Positions 12,110 to 21,953 of a DNA stretch of 64,000 bases are shown here, one piece after another (position 1 is the first letter of the stretch; each line of letters opens with the position of its first letter). The position numbers and the translations under genes are program-made. The notes under the pieces were generated by a model. That model was not told the DNA's origin, searched no databases, and saw only the letters and a program-made list of their open reading frames with translations. This DNA is from Clitopilus passeckerianus (Eukaryota; Basidiomycota; Agaricomycetes; Agaricales; Entolomataceae), in NCBI GenBank assembly GCA_944990035.1, contig CALYLX010000034.1:434001-498000 (forward strand), in the 5' to 3' direction.

Positions 12110-12674
12110 CAGTGACTCAAACAATTGTCCGGATGTTTCGCACCTTTTGAGTATTTGCTTAATAACTTTTGCTATACCAAAGTTTGAATTATAGTGTTGG
12201 TACATAAAACAAAGCATTTGATCTCTGCTACAAGAATATATAAAAGTTACGTAATTCGGATCAAAGCCCGTTGAGATATAGTAGAAACAAGTCAGAGATA
12301 CATAGGCCGCATGGTAAATTGTGGGGATCTGATAGCATTTCAGCTGCTTATATGTATTGCAAACACAGCCATATGGCTGTAGTGCATAGCCTCTAAGGCT
12401 GTGCTGCACTGCCAAGGGCTATGCACACTGCAATTGGGCTGTGTCTGTGTTTCTGGAAGCACAGTCAAATAATTGTCCGGATGTATCTCTGACTTGTTTC
12501 TACTATATCTAAACGGACTTTGATCCGAATTACGTAACTTTTATATATTCTTGTAGCAGAGATCAAATGCTTTGTTTTATGTACCAACACTATAATTCAA
12601 ACTTTGGTATAGCAAAAGTTATTAAGCAAATACTCAAAAAGTGCGAAACATCCGGACAATTGTTTGAGTCACTG
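12110..12674. mobile_element. non-autonomous Tc1-type element, 565 bp
   Basis: It is flanked by TA (12108-12109 and 12675-12676) and has the same outer end as the element next door (CAGTGACTCAAACAATTGTC, then C). The inverted repeats are about 195 bp (12110-12304 and 12482-12674), but the inner arm sequence differs from the autonomous neighbour. The 180-bp core has no ORF. It lies only 94 bp from the autonomous copy. Confidence 0.88.
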
Positions 12675-13210
12675 TAGCTAGGCCGACTGTACTTAAATGT
12701 GCCTGGGTCTGCTTAAATTCACTTCAAAGATGGTATTTGGTCTGGAAAATAGCATAAAATAGCCAAAAAAAAAAAGAATATACATGGAATATATGAGTAA
12801 AACAAAAAAGCCGTGCAACATCGCTGCTAGGAAATGCGGTAAAATTGACAGACCATTCAAGAGGATGATAGAAAACCAACAACAGAATGCAGCATGAATA
12901 GCAGCAAGGGAAAGGGATGGGGGTAATGAACATGATGGTGACCTGGTGGCTGCCGGTTGAGCGTTAGCAAGCCAAATCAAGGTGGGGTTGAGCCCGAGTA
13001 CCATTAGCGATAGATCTTGTATGCTATTGTTAGTGGCCAATAAATAAAATAGTGAGCATCTTTGCAAAGTTTGTGAGTATAATATTGTCCCGGAAGATTG
13101 GCAGTATACTTACTTCATTTGAGCGAAGGCAAGGGTTAGCAGTGTAGGGAGACTGCCTGAAGTGCCAATATTAGTTAGCAGTGGTCAAGGTGATATGAAG
13201 GTACCCACCG
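12675..13210. other. no gene seen
   Basis: This AT-rich stretch lies between the short Tc1-type element and the 3' end of the gene fragment at 13.2 kb. No repeat ends were recognised. Confidence 0.4.
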
Positions 13211-14691
13211 CTACTTAGGTCGAGAGCGGGCCATGTTGAAAAACTTTGCACCGGTACCACTCATCTTCAACAGCTTCTCTTCGGTGGTCTTCTCAGCCTT
13301 GGACTTTCTGGCTGTACGAGGTCGATAGTAAGTTGAAACAGTGTCGTGATATGCCTCCATTCTGGCCTTGGTGTCAAAGTCTCTGGCAGCGGACATTGCA
13401 AGTCCATTGGTGGTGTCAGAATACTTATCGGAGGTGAATTTGCAATCGGAATCCTTCGCATCACCCACAGGTTTGATGGCTCGAGCAAGGTGGAGGTTCT
13501 TTGTAATCGAGGTCTTGTTGCCATTAGCGATGTAGCTTTCATGAGCGCGAGCAATGTTTTCACAGGTGAGATGACCATGGCTCCAGAGTTCAAGTACACA
13601 GAAGACCTGAAAATAAATCAGTAATGTCGTCAGGCGAGGAAAGAAATTGCCTACAGCGGTAGCAGCTAGCCCCATAGCTCCCGGCTGGAGCTCGAGGTTA
13701 ATATCATGAATAGATGGAGGATGGCTACTAGTAGCGGCTTCGGTCATAGCCATATGCTGGGTATAGGTTTGGAGGACGAGCGGACCCCAGAACATCTCCT
13801 TCGTGTCCTAGAATGCCGGATTACCATGAATAATGTGTGCAAGGAATTTGTAACAGACTTACATCTTCTGCCTGAGCGGGTGGTCCAAATAGCCACGAGT
13901 CATCCTCAAGCATTTTCGTGGCAAGTTCCTTGCGACCGGCAGTGTCAAGGTCGGTGGAGTCTAGAAGGCTTTGCACAGTTGCGAGAGCAGCCATGCTGAC
14001 GTTGCTACGCCACTCCTGGAGCTTTTTGTTAACCTGTGAGATAAGGGAGTCAGCCTCAAGTTCACGCCCGATTCTACACCAAGCAACACACTTACACCTC
14101 TGAATACAGGGTCATTGACCTCAATTTTGTGAATCACCTGCCCTTTGTAGTTATGGTCCCATAGCACTTGTAGCTTGGGCACATGAGAGGTGTTAAGCGC
14201 AATCCATGGTTCATCGCATGTACCATGTAGCTTGATAGCGCCAGAGAGGAAGCCTGTGGTCCAGGCAGACACGTATCCCGCCGGGAGTTCTGCAACCACA
14301 AGCCTGTGGCTCGCAGGCATAGAGTCATCTTCGCCTTTGACTTTGACATGATGGCGCCACTTTGGAGCGGGGAAAGGGGACGCAACCTCGAGCTTGATGA
14401 GTTTCATCTAGATTTCACAGCATGGTAAGTTTTCAGTAGAGTGAGAGCGACGGAGCATACCTTTCTAGCCTCAGTAGCTGGCTTTGGTGTCTGCTTTATG
14501 GCCTCTTGTTCCTTTGTATTGTCCTCCTCGTTGAGTCCGCCAAACTTCACAGCATAGTCATCTTCACCAGAGTCTTCTCTGCTGGCATCCGGGTTGCTTT
14601 CTTCATCGTTGCTGCCTGATCTGCCGACTTCCTGGACCTTCTGCTTGGCAAGAAGATGTTGCGTTGTTGATGCTTGAGCAACCTGGCCTGC
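13211..14691 (-). pseudogene. unrecognised multi-exon gene, 5' end cut off by an LTR
   Basis: Coding pieces on the minus strand join in phase. A Ser/Asp/Glu-rich stretch (14691-14465) comes first, then LIKLEVASPFPAPKW and RLVVAELPAGYVSAW (about 14405-14100). Next is LQEWRSNVSMAAL (about 14030-13870), then a segment around LQPGAMGLAATAV, and a Lys-rich tail ending NMARSRPK at 13211. I do not recognise the family. Its layout (VVAELPAGYVSAWTTGF, then GALALAATAV-like helix) resembles multi-copy agaricomycete proteins often seen near transposons, but no function can be given. The coding frame runs straight into the LTR at 14692, so the 5' end is missing. Confidence 0.55.
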
Positions 14692-15176
14692 TGTTAAGGC
14701 AGAGCCTAACAACTTAGGTAATACTGTTTACGCTCGATGTCTTTGATAAACAAAGACAGAGATTTGTCAGCAGCTGCGGCTGTACTGACGACCTGGTGAG
14801 ATTGACGAAGCAAGGGACTTAAAGGCGAAGTAGAGAACTAAGCAGTTAGGTAGATTGCCTAGGTCAAGCTGAGGAGCCTTGACCAAATGGTACAGGTTTA
14901 TATACCTATCTAGTAGTTCTAAATATAGCACATGCGCAGCATGCTGAGTAAGTAATGAGTCATGCGCAGCATGATGAGTAAGTACATGAGTCAGTATGAC
15001 TCAATGCGAGTCAGAAAGAGTCAGATAAGGTATAAGTCTCTCACGATCGTGAGAGATGCGGAGTAAGCATGGAGAAAGATGAAAAATGCGCAGTGATGCG
15101 CAGCATATGTGAGTAATCGTGCATAGGTAAGCGGGCCGGGGTATGTAAGGAGAAACATGTAAGCAAAATCATAACA
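14692..15176 (-). repeat. 3' LTR of the chromovirus
   Basis: This 485-bp copy differs from the 5' LTR at about three positions (all transitions seen). It contains three bZIP-type sites (14955-14963, 14987-14993, 14997-15003) and a 20-bp palindrome at 15037-15056. Confidence 0.95.
15037..15056. promoter_or_regulatory. 20-bp perfect palindrome in the LTR
   Basis: The sequence TCTCTCACGATCGTGAGAGA reads the same on both strands. It is present in all three LTR copies and lies in U3 upstream of the TATA box, so a dimeric regulator site is plausible. Confidence 0.5.
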
Positions 15177-15209
15177 TTACCCTCTCGCTATCGTTGAAGT
15201 CTCCTGACT

Positions 15210-16079
15210 TCAATTCCTTCCTTTACCCCAGAAGTGACGGTCTATGCCCTTGTGGTAGCGTTGTGGGCAGCTAACCGGGTAATGGCCTGGGCCACGATGA
15301 TGGCACAGACGACACACAAAACGAAAGCAATGACACTGTCGGTGTCTGCCTCCACAAATGTAGCATCTGAACCATCTGGGTGGTGGTGGTCTGTTGGCAA
15401 GGTATCCGGTGCGCGGCGCCTTCTGGGACGATAGTGTCGAGGGGGAAGGTTCACCAGCGTTGGTGAGTCGGACTCTGGTGGGCTTTCGAATGCGGAGAGG
15501 TATGGCGTTGGAGGGTTTGCCATTGGGATTGATGTTTTCCTTGTTGTCGTTCTGTTCTTTTTTGACGAAGGGGTTATGTTTTATTTTTGCGGCAGTGTGT
15601 AAATTGGTGACGGGAGGAAATGCTCGTAGGGTTCCGCAAACTTGACGTGCAGTGAGGATCGTGACTTCCTCTTCTTGACTTTCCTCAGGCCCCCAGGGAT
15701 TGGAGGCAAGGGTTTCGAAGTCTGTCTCCTCTGGGTTGTTGAACCAGTTTTGTCGTTCGGGGAAGAATTCGTCGAGGAAAGCTGTTCCTCCAATAGCAAA
15801 GAAGAGGTCTGTGAGGGTCTCCTCCGTTTCTCGATCAACTTTGTCCAAAAGTTGATCAAGATCGTCAGTGGTTTTCGCAAATTGGTGGCGCAGACGAGCC
15901 ACTTCGTTGCGAGTTTCGGTTCGTCGGTTTTGGTAGAGGGTTCCTTGTTCTCCCACAGCGGTGAGAGGGTTGTCGTTGCTGCTCCAGGCAGTATGCGTAC
16001 GGAGCGCCGTAATAGCGGTATCGGATTTGAAGGTGTTGCGGATGATGGTGCGGTCGTAGGAAGAGGCATTTTGAGACAT
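15210..16079 (-). CDS. chromovirus third ORF with tandem zinc knuckles
   Basis: This 289-residue protein lies between pol and the 3' LTR and starts 38 nt after the pol stop (ATG at 16079). The N-terminal half is charged and coiled-coil-like (NEVARLRHQFAKTTDDLDQL). The middle is low-complexity (NDNKENINPNG, then Pro/Ser/Arg-rich). The C-terminus has a Cys/His cluster: CYICGGRHRQC (CX2CX3HX2C) followed by CRLCHHRGPGHYPVSC (CX2CX6HX4C). No signal peptide or membrane segment is visible, so it is not envelope-like despite its position. The frame is open and unbroken, unlike gag. A nucleic-acid-binding accessory protein is the best guess; no family is recognised. Confidence 0.7.
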   Translation of the reverse strand: MSQNASSYDRTIIRNTFKSDTAITALRTHTAWSSNDNPLTAVGEQGTLYQNRRTETRNEVARLRHQFAKTTDDLDQLLDKVDRETEETLTDLFFAIGGTAFLDEFFPERQNWFNNPEETDFETLASNPWGPEESQEEEVTILTARQVCGTLRAFPPVTNLHTAAKIKHNPFVKKEQNDNKENINPNGKPSNAIPLRIRKPTRVRLTNAGEPSPSTLSSQKAPRTGYLANRPPPPRWFRCYICGGRHRQCHCFRFVCRLCHHRGPGHYPVSCPQRYHKGIDRHFWGKGRN

Positions 16080-16117
16080 TGTTATATAGTGGATGTGAGT
16101 GGGTTTGCTATGTGGTG

Positions 16118-19100
16118 TCAGGTGAGTTTCTTCCTCTTTTTATACTCGGTGAGTATTTCCTTGGCGTTCCGCAGTTCCGACTCGGGCATCCATTCGTTGT
16201 CCGCTGATGGCCATCCCTTCCATTTTACGAGGTATCTGTGTCGCCCTTTGCCTTGTTTCTGATGGGCCACAATTGCTTCTATTTCGTATTCTTCTATTCC
16301 GTCGATTTCGTCAGGTGGCGGTTTAGAGAAGCTGGGTCCATGCGCTTTGGTGGAGATGTAACGGGTGAGAAGTGACGCGTGAATCACCGGGTGGATCTTC
16401 CATCGTCTTGGCAGGTTGAGTTTATAGGTCAGGTGTCCTTTTACCTCGAGTATCTTGAAGGGTCCTTCTCGTTTGGGTGCTAGTTTCTTGGAGATGTTTC
16501 CTTGATTGAGATTTGTGGCTTCTAACCACACCTTTTCTCCAACTTTGAATGGGGTGAACTGTCGTGTGATCTTCTCTGCCATGCGTTGCGCAGCAAGTGC
16601 ATGTGCAGCATTTGCTTCATCGCGTGCTAGCAGAAGTTCCTTGATCTGTTTGTCAACTGCGGGAATTTTGCTAGTGGGAGCAACTGATGGGAGTGCAGGT
16701 GGTTCGTATCCCATCATTAGGTAGAATGGGGTTCGTTTGGTGACAGAGTGTGTTCGGCTGTTGTAGGAGAATTCTAGAGTGGTAATCCATTTGGACCAGG
16801 ATTCGGGGTTCTGTGCACAGAAGATGCGGAGATAGGCATCAATCTCCTGATTGATCCTTTCTGTCGCACCATCGGTTTGTGGGTGGTAGGCGGTGCTCAT
16901 GTTGAGCTTGATTCCAAGGAGTCGTCCCATTTCTTGGAAAACTTTAGAGGCGAATTGAGGTCCTCTGTCTGAAATTCCTTTGTCGGGGAGTCCAAAGCGA
17001 CGGTAAACGTTGTCAATGTAGGCGTTTGCAGTTCCTGTGGCGTCGATTTTCTTTGTGCAAGGGATGAAAATTGCCCCCTTCGTAGCTCCATGGTCGACCA
17101 CGGCCATAATGCTATCGAAACCATCACTCTCTGGGAGATCCGTGTGAAAATCGTACGTCACTAGCGAAAATGGCCTAGTGGTTTCGGATTTGATGGGCAT
17201 TAATGGTGGAGCGGTGGGGTGGCGATTGATTTTCATTTGCTGGCACATTGCATAGCCCTGCACAAAGTTCTTGATGAACACTGACATCCCTGGCCACCAG
17301 TAGTCCTTCCGGACTTTTTCCAGTGTCCCAAATTGTCCAGGGTGTCCTGCGCTGGGTAGATCGTGATAACGTTGGACTATCTTCCTTCGGAGGTCTTCGT
17401 CATCTGGTACCACACACTTGTCCTTGTAGTACAAGATGCCATCGTCAAATTTCCAGTCTTCCAGGTTTGATCGGATTGGTGGGGGTCCGTCTTCTTTGGC
17501 GGTGCGAATGGCGTCAACAATCAGTTTGTCATTGACCATCTTGTGTACAATTTCGTCCTTTAGTTCAATGTCAATTGAGCGAAGGAAGAGCTTGTCGGGG
17601 AGGAGAATGATGTCTTCGTTGTCGGTGTCTTCACCTGGGATGTGGTCTGGTCGTCGAGATAGTGCGTCAGATTGTATCATCTTTGCACCAGGGGTGTGTA
17701 CAAGTTTGATGTTAAACTGGGATAGCATCAAATTCCATCTTGCTTGTCGTCGGTTCAACTTCCGGGCTTCTCGGAAGTATGTGAGGTTTTTGTGATCGGA
17801 TAGAATCACGACTGAATGTTGGGATCCATGGAAGTAGTGTCGCCAGGTTTCTAATGCGCGGATAATGCCTAGAAGTTCTCGGTCGTAGATTTCATAGTTC
17901 CGTTCTGTTTCCGAGAACGATTTAGATATGAAACCACATGGGTGCCATGATCCGTTGGCGTCACGTTGTTGTAGGACTGCTCCTGTTGCATGTTTTGAGG
18001 CGTCGCTTTCCACCACAAATGGCTTCGTGGGGTCAGGCATCAGCAACACAGGCGCTTCCAGGAATTTGTCTTTCAGGGTAGTGAAAGCTTTGTGACATTC
18101 ATTGGTCCATTCCCATTTCTTGTCTTTCTTGGTGAGTTCGTTCAGCGGTTTGGCAATTTCCGCATATCTTCCGATGAACCTGCGGTAAAAGTTTCCGAAT
18201 CCTAGGAATGATCGGACTTCCTTTACTGTAGTTGGCGTAGGCCAGTCGCGCATCCCTGCAAGTTTGACAGGGTCCATGGAGATCTTGTTTGGTTCAATGA
18301 TGAACCCGAGGTACTCCACTCTTGTGGTGTCAAATTGGCATTTCTCTGCTTTGAGGTAGAGATCGTTGTCTTGTAGTCTTTGTAAGACTCTGCGTGTGCG
18401 TTCTCGGTGTTTTTCTGGATCGTTGGAGAAGATGAGGATGTCGTCCATGTAGATGATGACCCATCCTTCGTCTATCATGTCTCGGAAAAGGTGGTTCATC
18501 ATTGCTTGGAAGGTACCGGGTGAGTTCATTAGTCCAAAGAACATCACCATTGGTTCAAATAACCCTCGGTTGGTCTTGAACGCTGCTTTCCATTGGTCAC
18601 CATCTTTGATGCGGATGTTGTGATATCCCCATCGAATGTCGAGTTTGGTGAAGACAGTTGCTCCTTTGAGTTTATCGATGAGTTCGCTAGCCAGCGGTAA
18701 GGGGTAAGCGTTAGGTATTGTTCCTTCGTTGAGTCGTCGGTAATCCTGACATGGTCTCAGGGCTTCTGAGTCTTTCTTTGCAACAAAGAAGAACGGAGAT
18801 GCTTGTGGGGAGTTGGATTCTCGGATGTATCCTTTGGCTAGATTTTCCTTGAGAAACTCGTCGAGTTTTTCTTGCTCTAAGGGGCTGAGCGGATAGACCT
18901 TGCAGTCTTTTGGCACGAAATCTGTCTTCAGATCTATGGCATGATCCCAGGGTCGGCTTGGTGGGAATCGTTCGGATGCTGCTTTCTCAAAGACTTTTCT
19001 GTAGTCTTGAAGATAGTCGGGGATGATTTCGTCAAGGGATTTCTTTGGTTCCTTATCTTCTCGTTTATGTTCCAGAGCTTGCGAAATTGATGTTTTCGCA

Positions 19101-19852
19101 CGTATCCACACCTGCTGTGTGTGGTGTCTGGTTGCTGGATGGTGTGTTACCACCGTCTGTCGTATTGTGGTAGTTGGCCTGATTGGCCCGTACACAAGGT
19201 AATCCTTTGTGTGTTCCTGCGTAAGTGGGGGTTCCTCCTTGGTGAATATTTCGACTGCCGGTTCGTTCTGGCAGTATGCGATGAGAAAATCTTCATTGAT
19301 CTCTTCTCCGTCTTCGACTATTCGGAAATAGTCGCTAAGTCCTTCTGATTTTCCGGGATTCTCTTCGGAACAATCAGGTGCTGGGGTAGGTGGCGTGTTT
19401 TCCTCTAGTAGTTGTTCTCGGATGGCTCTCATCCGCTTGATGTCTACTGCTCGCATCAATGTTTGCGACAGTCGTTGGGTAATGCGTGATTCGTCGATTT
19501 CGAGTGTGCCGTCGCTCCACGATATGATTGGATCTACCCGTTTTAGCCAGGGTAATCCAAAAATCAGGTGGTCTTTCCCGAGTCCAGTGACAAAACATCT
19601 TTCCTTGATGATGGCTGTCCCTATCTTGGCAATGACCCAGGTAAAGTGGGTAATAGTTCCTTGTTTGTTCAGGGTGCCATCAACGTTTCGTGCTGTAATC
19701 GGTTGTCGGAGTGGGAGTAGCGGGAGGTGATGTGTCTTGGCAAAGACGGAGTCGATAAATGACCCTTGCGCTCCAGAGTCAATGAGAGCTTTTGTGCCGG
19801 CGATTGTTGTATTTCCATCTAGGGGGTCTTGTAGAGAGATTGGGATACGCAT
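16118..19852 (-). CDS. Gypsy pol: protease, reverse transcriptase, RNase H, integrase, chromodomain
   Basis: A 1244-residue polyprotein starts at ATG 19852. Domains run in order: retropepsin (LIDSGAQGSFID), reverse transcriptase (LDIRWGYHNIRI, VIIYMDDILIF), RNase H (VVESDASKHATGAVL), integrase with an N-terminal zinc-binding region and DDE core (TYDFHTDLP, ISDRGPQF, YHPQTDGATERINQE), and a C-terminal chromodomain (RYLVKWKGWPSADNEW). The chromodomain places it among chromoviruses and would target insertion to modified chromatin. In the integrase zinc finger the expected CxxC reads YAMC (GYAMCQQ), so one zinc ligand is Tyr. Both odd residues there (TAT, ATG) are explained by G-to-A and C-to-T changes. 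The pol frame stays open upstream across the gag stop, which suggests frameshift expression. Confidence 0.93.
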   Translation of the reverse strand: MRIPISLQDPLDGNTTIAGTKALIDSGAQGSFIDSVFAKTHHLPLLPLRQPITARNVDGTLNKQGTITHFTWVIAKIGTAIIKERCFVTGLGKDHLIFGLPWLKRVDPIISWSDGTLEIDESRITQRLSQTLMRAVDIKRMRAIREQLLEENTPPTPAPDCSEENPGKSEGLSDYFRIVEDGEEINEDFLIAYCQNEPAVEIFTKEEPPLTQEHTKDYLVYGPIRPTTTIRQTVVTHHPATRHHTQQVWIRAKTSISQALEHKREDKEPKKSLDEIIPDYLQDYRKVFEKAASERFPPSRPWDHAIDLKTDFVPKDCKVYPLSPLEQEKLDEFLKENLAKGYIRESNSPQASPFFFVAKKDSEALRPCQDYRRLNEGTIPNAYPLPLASELIDKLKGATVFTKLDIRWGYHNIRIKDGDQWKAAFKTNRGLFEPMVMFFGLMNSPGTFQAMMNHLFRDMIDEGWVIIYMDDILIFSNDPEKHRERTRRVLQRLQDNDLYLKAEKCQFDTTRVEYLGFIIEPNKISMDPVKLAGMRDWPTPTTVKEVRSFLGFGNFYRRFIGRYAEIAKPLNELTKKDKKWEWTNECHKAFTTLKDKFLEAPVLLMPDPTKPFVVESDASKHATGAVLQQRDANGSWHPCGFISKSFSETERNYEIYDRELLGIIRALETWRHYFHGSQHSVVILSDHKNLTYFREARKLNRRQARWNLMLSQFNIKLVHTPGAKMIQSDALSRRPDHIPGEDTDNEDIILLPDKLFLRSIDIELKDEIVHKMVNDKLIVDAIRTAKEDGPPPIRSNLEDWKFDDGILYYKDKCVVPDDEDLRRKIVQRYHDLPSAGHPGQFGTLEKVRKDYWWPGMSVFIKNFVQGYAMCQQMKINRHPTAPPLMPIKSETTRPFSLVTYDFHTDLPESDGFDSIMAVVDHGATKGAIFIPCTKKIDATGTANAYIDNVYRRFGLPDKGISDRGPQFASKVFQEMGRLLGIKLNMSTAYHPQTDGATERINQEIDAYLRIFCAQNPESWSKWITTLEFSYNSRTHSVTKRTPFYLMMGYEPPALPSVAPTSKIPAVDKQIKELLLARDEANAAHALAAQRMAEKITRQFTPFKVGEKVWLEATNLNQGNISKKLAPKREGPFKILEVKGHLTYKLNLPRRWKIHPVIHASLLTRYISTKAHGPSFSKPPPDEIDGIEEYEIEAIVAHQKQGKGRHRYLVKWKGWPSADNEWMPESELRNAKEILTEYKKRKKLT

Positions 19853-19895
19853 AGATTCAGCATAAAAATCAGTAGCTACAAGTACACTGGAAATA

Positions 19896-20871
19896 TCAAT
19901 CGGGCGAGGAAGTACTGACGTCGGCTTTGCAGTCTTCCTCTTTAAAACCCTCAGCCTCTGCTTCGGTGTAGAATTCAGCGGCTTCTTCTTGGGGCATGTC
20001 AGCTAGGACTGCTCTGACATATTTGATCAACTCGGCTCCCTTCTCAGGTTTCTTGTGGAATCGGCTGTCGTTGTTGCTAGGGTAGGTTCTTCCAAAACTC
20101 TTCCTTTGAAGACATTGTTGGATCGTGTGACCTTTCTTGGAGCAATAGTAGCACAAGTTGTTCTTCTTGTGATGTTCTCTTTCCTCCTGGGTGAGGCGGC
20201 GTTTGGGTGGATCAGTGGTGAAACGATCAACATCCATAGCCATTGGGTCTCGGGCTCCAGTAGGTGTTTTGTAAGCACCTTTGACCATATCAGATGTCTT
20301 GATGATACGGGTATGTCCCATGATTGTCTTGGCACGTCGCCAGTTGTTGTCAAACTGGACGGCTTTCTTGACCCAATCGTCGAATGTGGTAGGAGGGGAA
20401 TCGGAAAAGAGAATTTTCTCTCGGAGTTTGGGGTAAGTCCTTCCATGAAGATCTCGATCTTTGCAGTGTCACCGCTGAGATCAGTTCGTGCAAGAATATT
20501 CTTGAAGACGGTGACAAATTCGTCAGCTGTCCCATCCTGTCGTAAGGCTTTGAGTTGGAGAAGTGCGGCAGCTTTGTCGTCGGTAGGGAAAAGGCTTCTT
20601 TGAATTGGCTGATAAATTCAGCGTAGGTGGCTTTCCTTTCAGCTGCTGAATATTCTTTATCGTGAAATTCTAATCCCCATGCTGCTGCAGTAAGGTTTGT
20701 GAGGAAGGATAGGGCGATGCGAATCTTCTTGTCATCTTCGAGTTGGTTGAGGTTGTTTAGGATGAGGTAGTCTTCAAGTTCCTGAATGAACTTTCTGGTC
20801 TTGGATCGGTCTCCGGAGAACGTTTGGGGTTTGGCTCCAATGTCCTTCTTGTTGTTGTTGTCTTGTGACAT
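19896..20871 (-). pseudogene. chromovirus gag with two frameshifts
   Basis: This is a capsid/nucleocapsid protein. The first in-frame ATG is 20871 (MSQDNNNKKD), but the frame is open without any ATG back to 21432, so the true start may be lost or lie upstream. A retrotransposon gag domain spans TFSGDRSKTRKFIQELEDYL to AAWGLEFHDKEY. The frame then changes twice, near 20590-20600 and near 20425-20435: GTADEFVTVFKNILARTDLS and the following FDDWVKKAVQFDNNWRRAK are each in another frame. The zinc knuckle is CYYCSKKGHTIQQC (CX2CX4HX4C) and the stop is at 19896. Two single-base losses explain the breaks. This copy probably cannot assemble particles by itself. Confidence 0.8.
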
Positions 20872-21673
20872 TTCGTAGTCGAAATCGAAGTCGGTCTCTG
20901 GTTCAATTGTTTCTGCACTGGGGCGCTCCTCTGGCTCAGCTGTGGGGCTCTCCTCTAGCTGTTGTTGTACTTGGTGTTCTTCTTCTTCCTCTTCGGGCAA
21001 GACAGAAGCGCTGGTAGACGGGACTAGTGATGGGTTCCTGGATATTGCTGTGGGTAATGGTGCGAAGCGTCGCTGTTCCTCCTCGTCTACTTCAATGTCG
21101 TGTTCTCGTTGAGCTCGGACAATAGCAGGGGTCTTATGAGGTCGTTCAGGGGTAGGGAAGTCTAGAGCGTGGAAGTGTCTGTTTTCAACGGCAACGGTGG
21201 TGAATGTGAATTTGCCAAGAGAGAGAGAGGCGTAGCACCAGCGGTTATTGTTGTGATTAAAACCGCAGTAGCTTCCGTTGGTGAACTTGTAGACGTTGTT
21301 GGTTCCTTCTACTAGAGTGGTATTTCGTGGCGGGTGGTCTGCCCTGTGTACGACCGTGGTGACTGAGTGGTAGCCGCAACGGCAATCGGCCTGTTGCGTG
21401 CTTCTGCTGTGTTGTCGTGGGGTGGGCCTGCGCTAACAATGAGCGGGCCTTCGAACAGCTTGACCTTTTGTTAAGGCAGAGCCTAACAACTTAGGTAATA
21501 CTGTTTACGCTCGATGTCTTTGATAAACAAAGACAGAGATTTGTCAGCAGCTGCGGCTGTACTGACGACCTGGTGAGATTGACGAAGCAAGGGACTTAAA
21601 GGCGAAGTAGAGAACTAAGCAGTTAGGTAGATTGCCTAGGTCAAGCTGAGGAGCCTTGACCAAATGGTACAGG

Positions 21674-21681
21674 TTTATATA
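21674..21681 (-). promoter_or_regulatory. TATA box of the chromovirus 5' LTR
   Basis: The minus strand reads TATATAAA. It lies downstream (in transcription order) of the bZIP sites at 21732-21780, as expected for a U3 promoter. The same element is in the 3' LTR. Confidence 0.55.
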
Positions 21682-21731
21682 CCTATCTAGTAGTTCTAAA
21701 TATAGCACATGCGCAGCATGCTGAGTAAGTA

Positions 21732-21780
21732 ATGAGTCATGCGCAGCATGATGAGTAAGTACATGAGTCAGTATGACTCA
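21732..21780. promoter_or_regulatory. cluster of three Gcn4/AP-1-type bZIP sites in the LTR
   Basis: ATGAGTCAT (21732-21740), TGAGTCA (21764-21770) and TGACTCA (21774-21780) lie within 50 bp, 50-100 bp upstream of the TATA box. The first is the optimal Gcn4 nonamer. Whether a host bZIP factor uses them is inference. Confidence 0.5.
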
Positions 21781-21953
21781 ATGCGAGTCAGAAAGAGTCA
21801 GATAAGGTATAAGTCTCTCACGATCGTGAGAGATGCGGAGTAAGCATGGAAAAAGATGAAAAATGCGCAGTGATGCGCAGCATATATGAGTAATTGTGCA
21901 TAGGTAAGCGGGCCGGGGTATGTAAGGAGAAACATGTAAGCAAAATCATAACA

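Larger units (their letters stand above)
14692..21953 (-). mobile_element. Ty3/Gypsy chromovirus (LTR retrotransposon), nearly full length
   Basis: This 7262-bp element is transcribed on the minus strand. It has 485-bp LTRs starting TGTTA and ending TAACA, a gag region, a 1244-codon pol and an additional ORF before the 3' LTR. The LTRs differ at only about three transitions in what I compared, implying recent insertion. The expected 5-bp target duplication is absent: the left flank ends CCTGC and the right flank starts ATTTC. Both flanks are truncated unrelated coding sequences, which suggests recombination between LTR copies rather than simple insertion. No primer-binding site was clear next to 21468. 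Confidence 0.93.
21469..21953 (-). repeat. 5' LTR of the chromovirus
   Basis: The LTR is 485 bp, starts TGTTAAGG on the plus strand and ends ATAACA. It is directly joined on its right to a truncated Tc1 transposase. Confidence 0.95.

Noticed and set aside
21440..21468. tRNA primer-binding site next to the 5' LTR
   Set aside because: The sequence after the LTR on the minus strand (AAAGGTCAAGCTGTTCG) does not match a tRNA 3' end that I can name.
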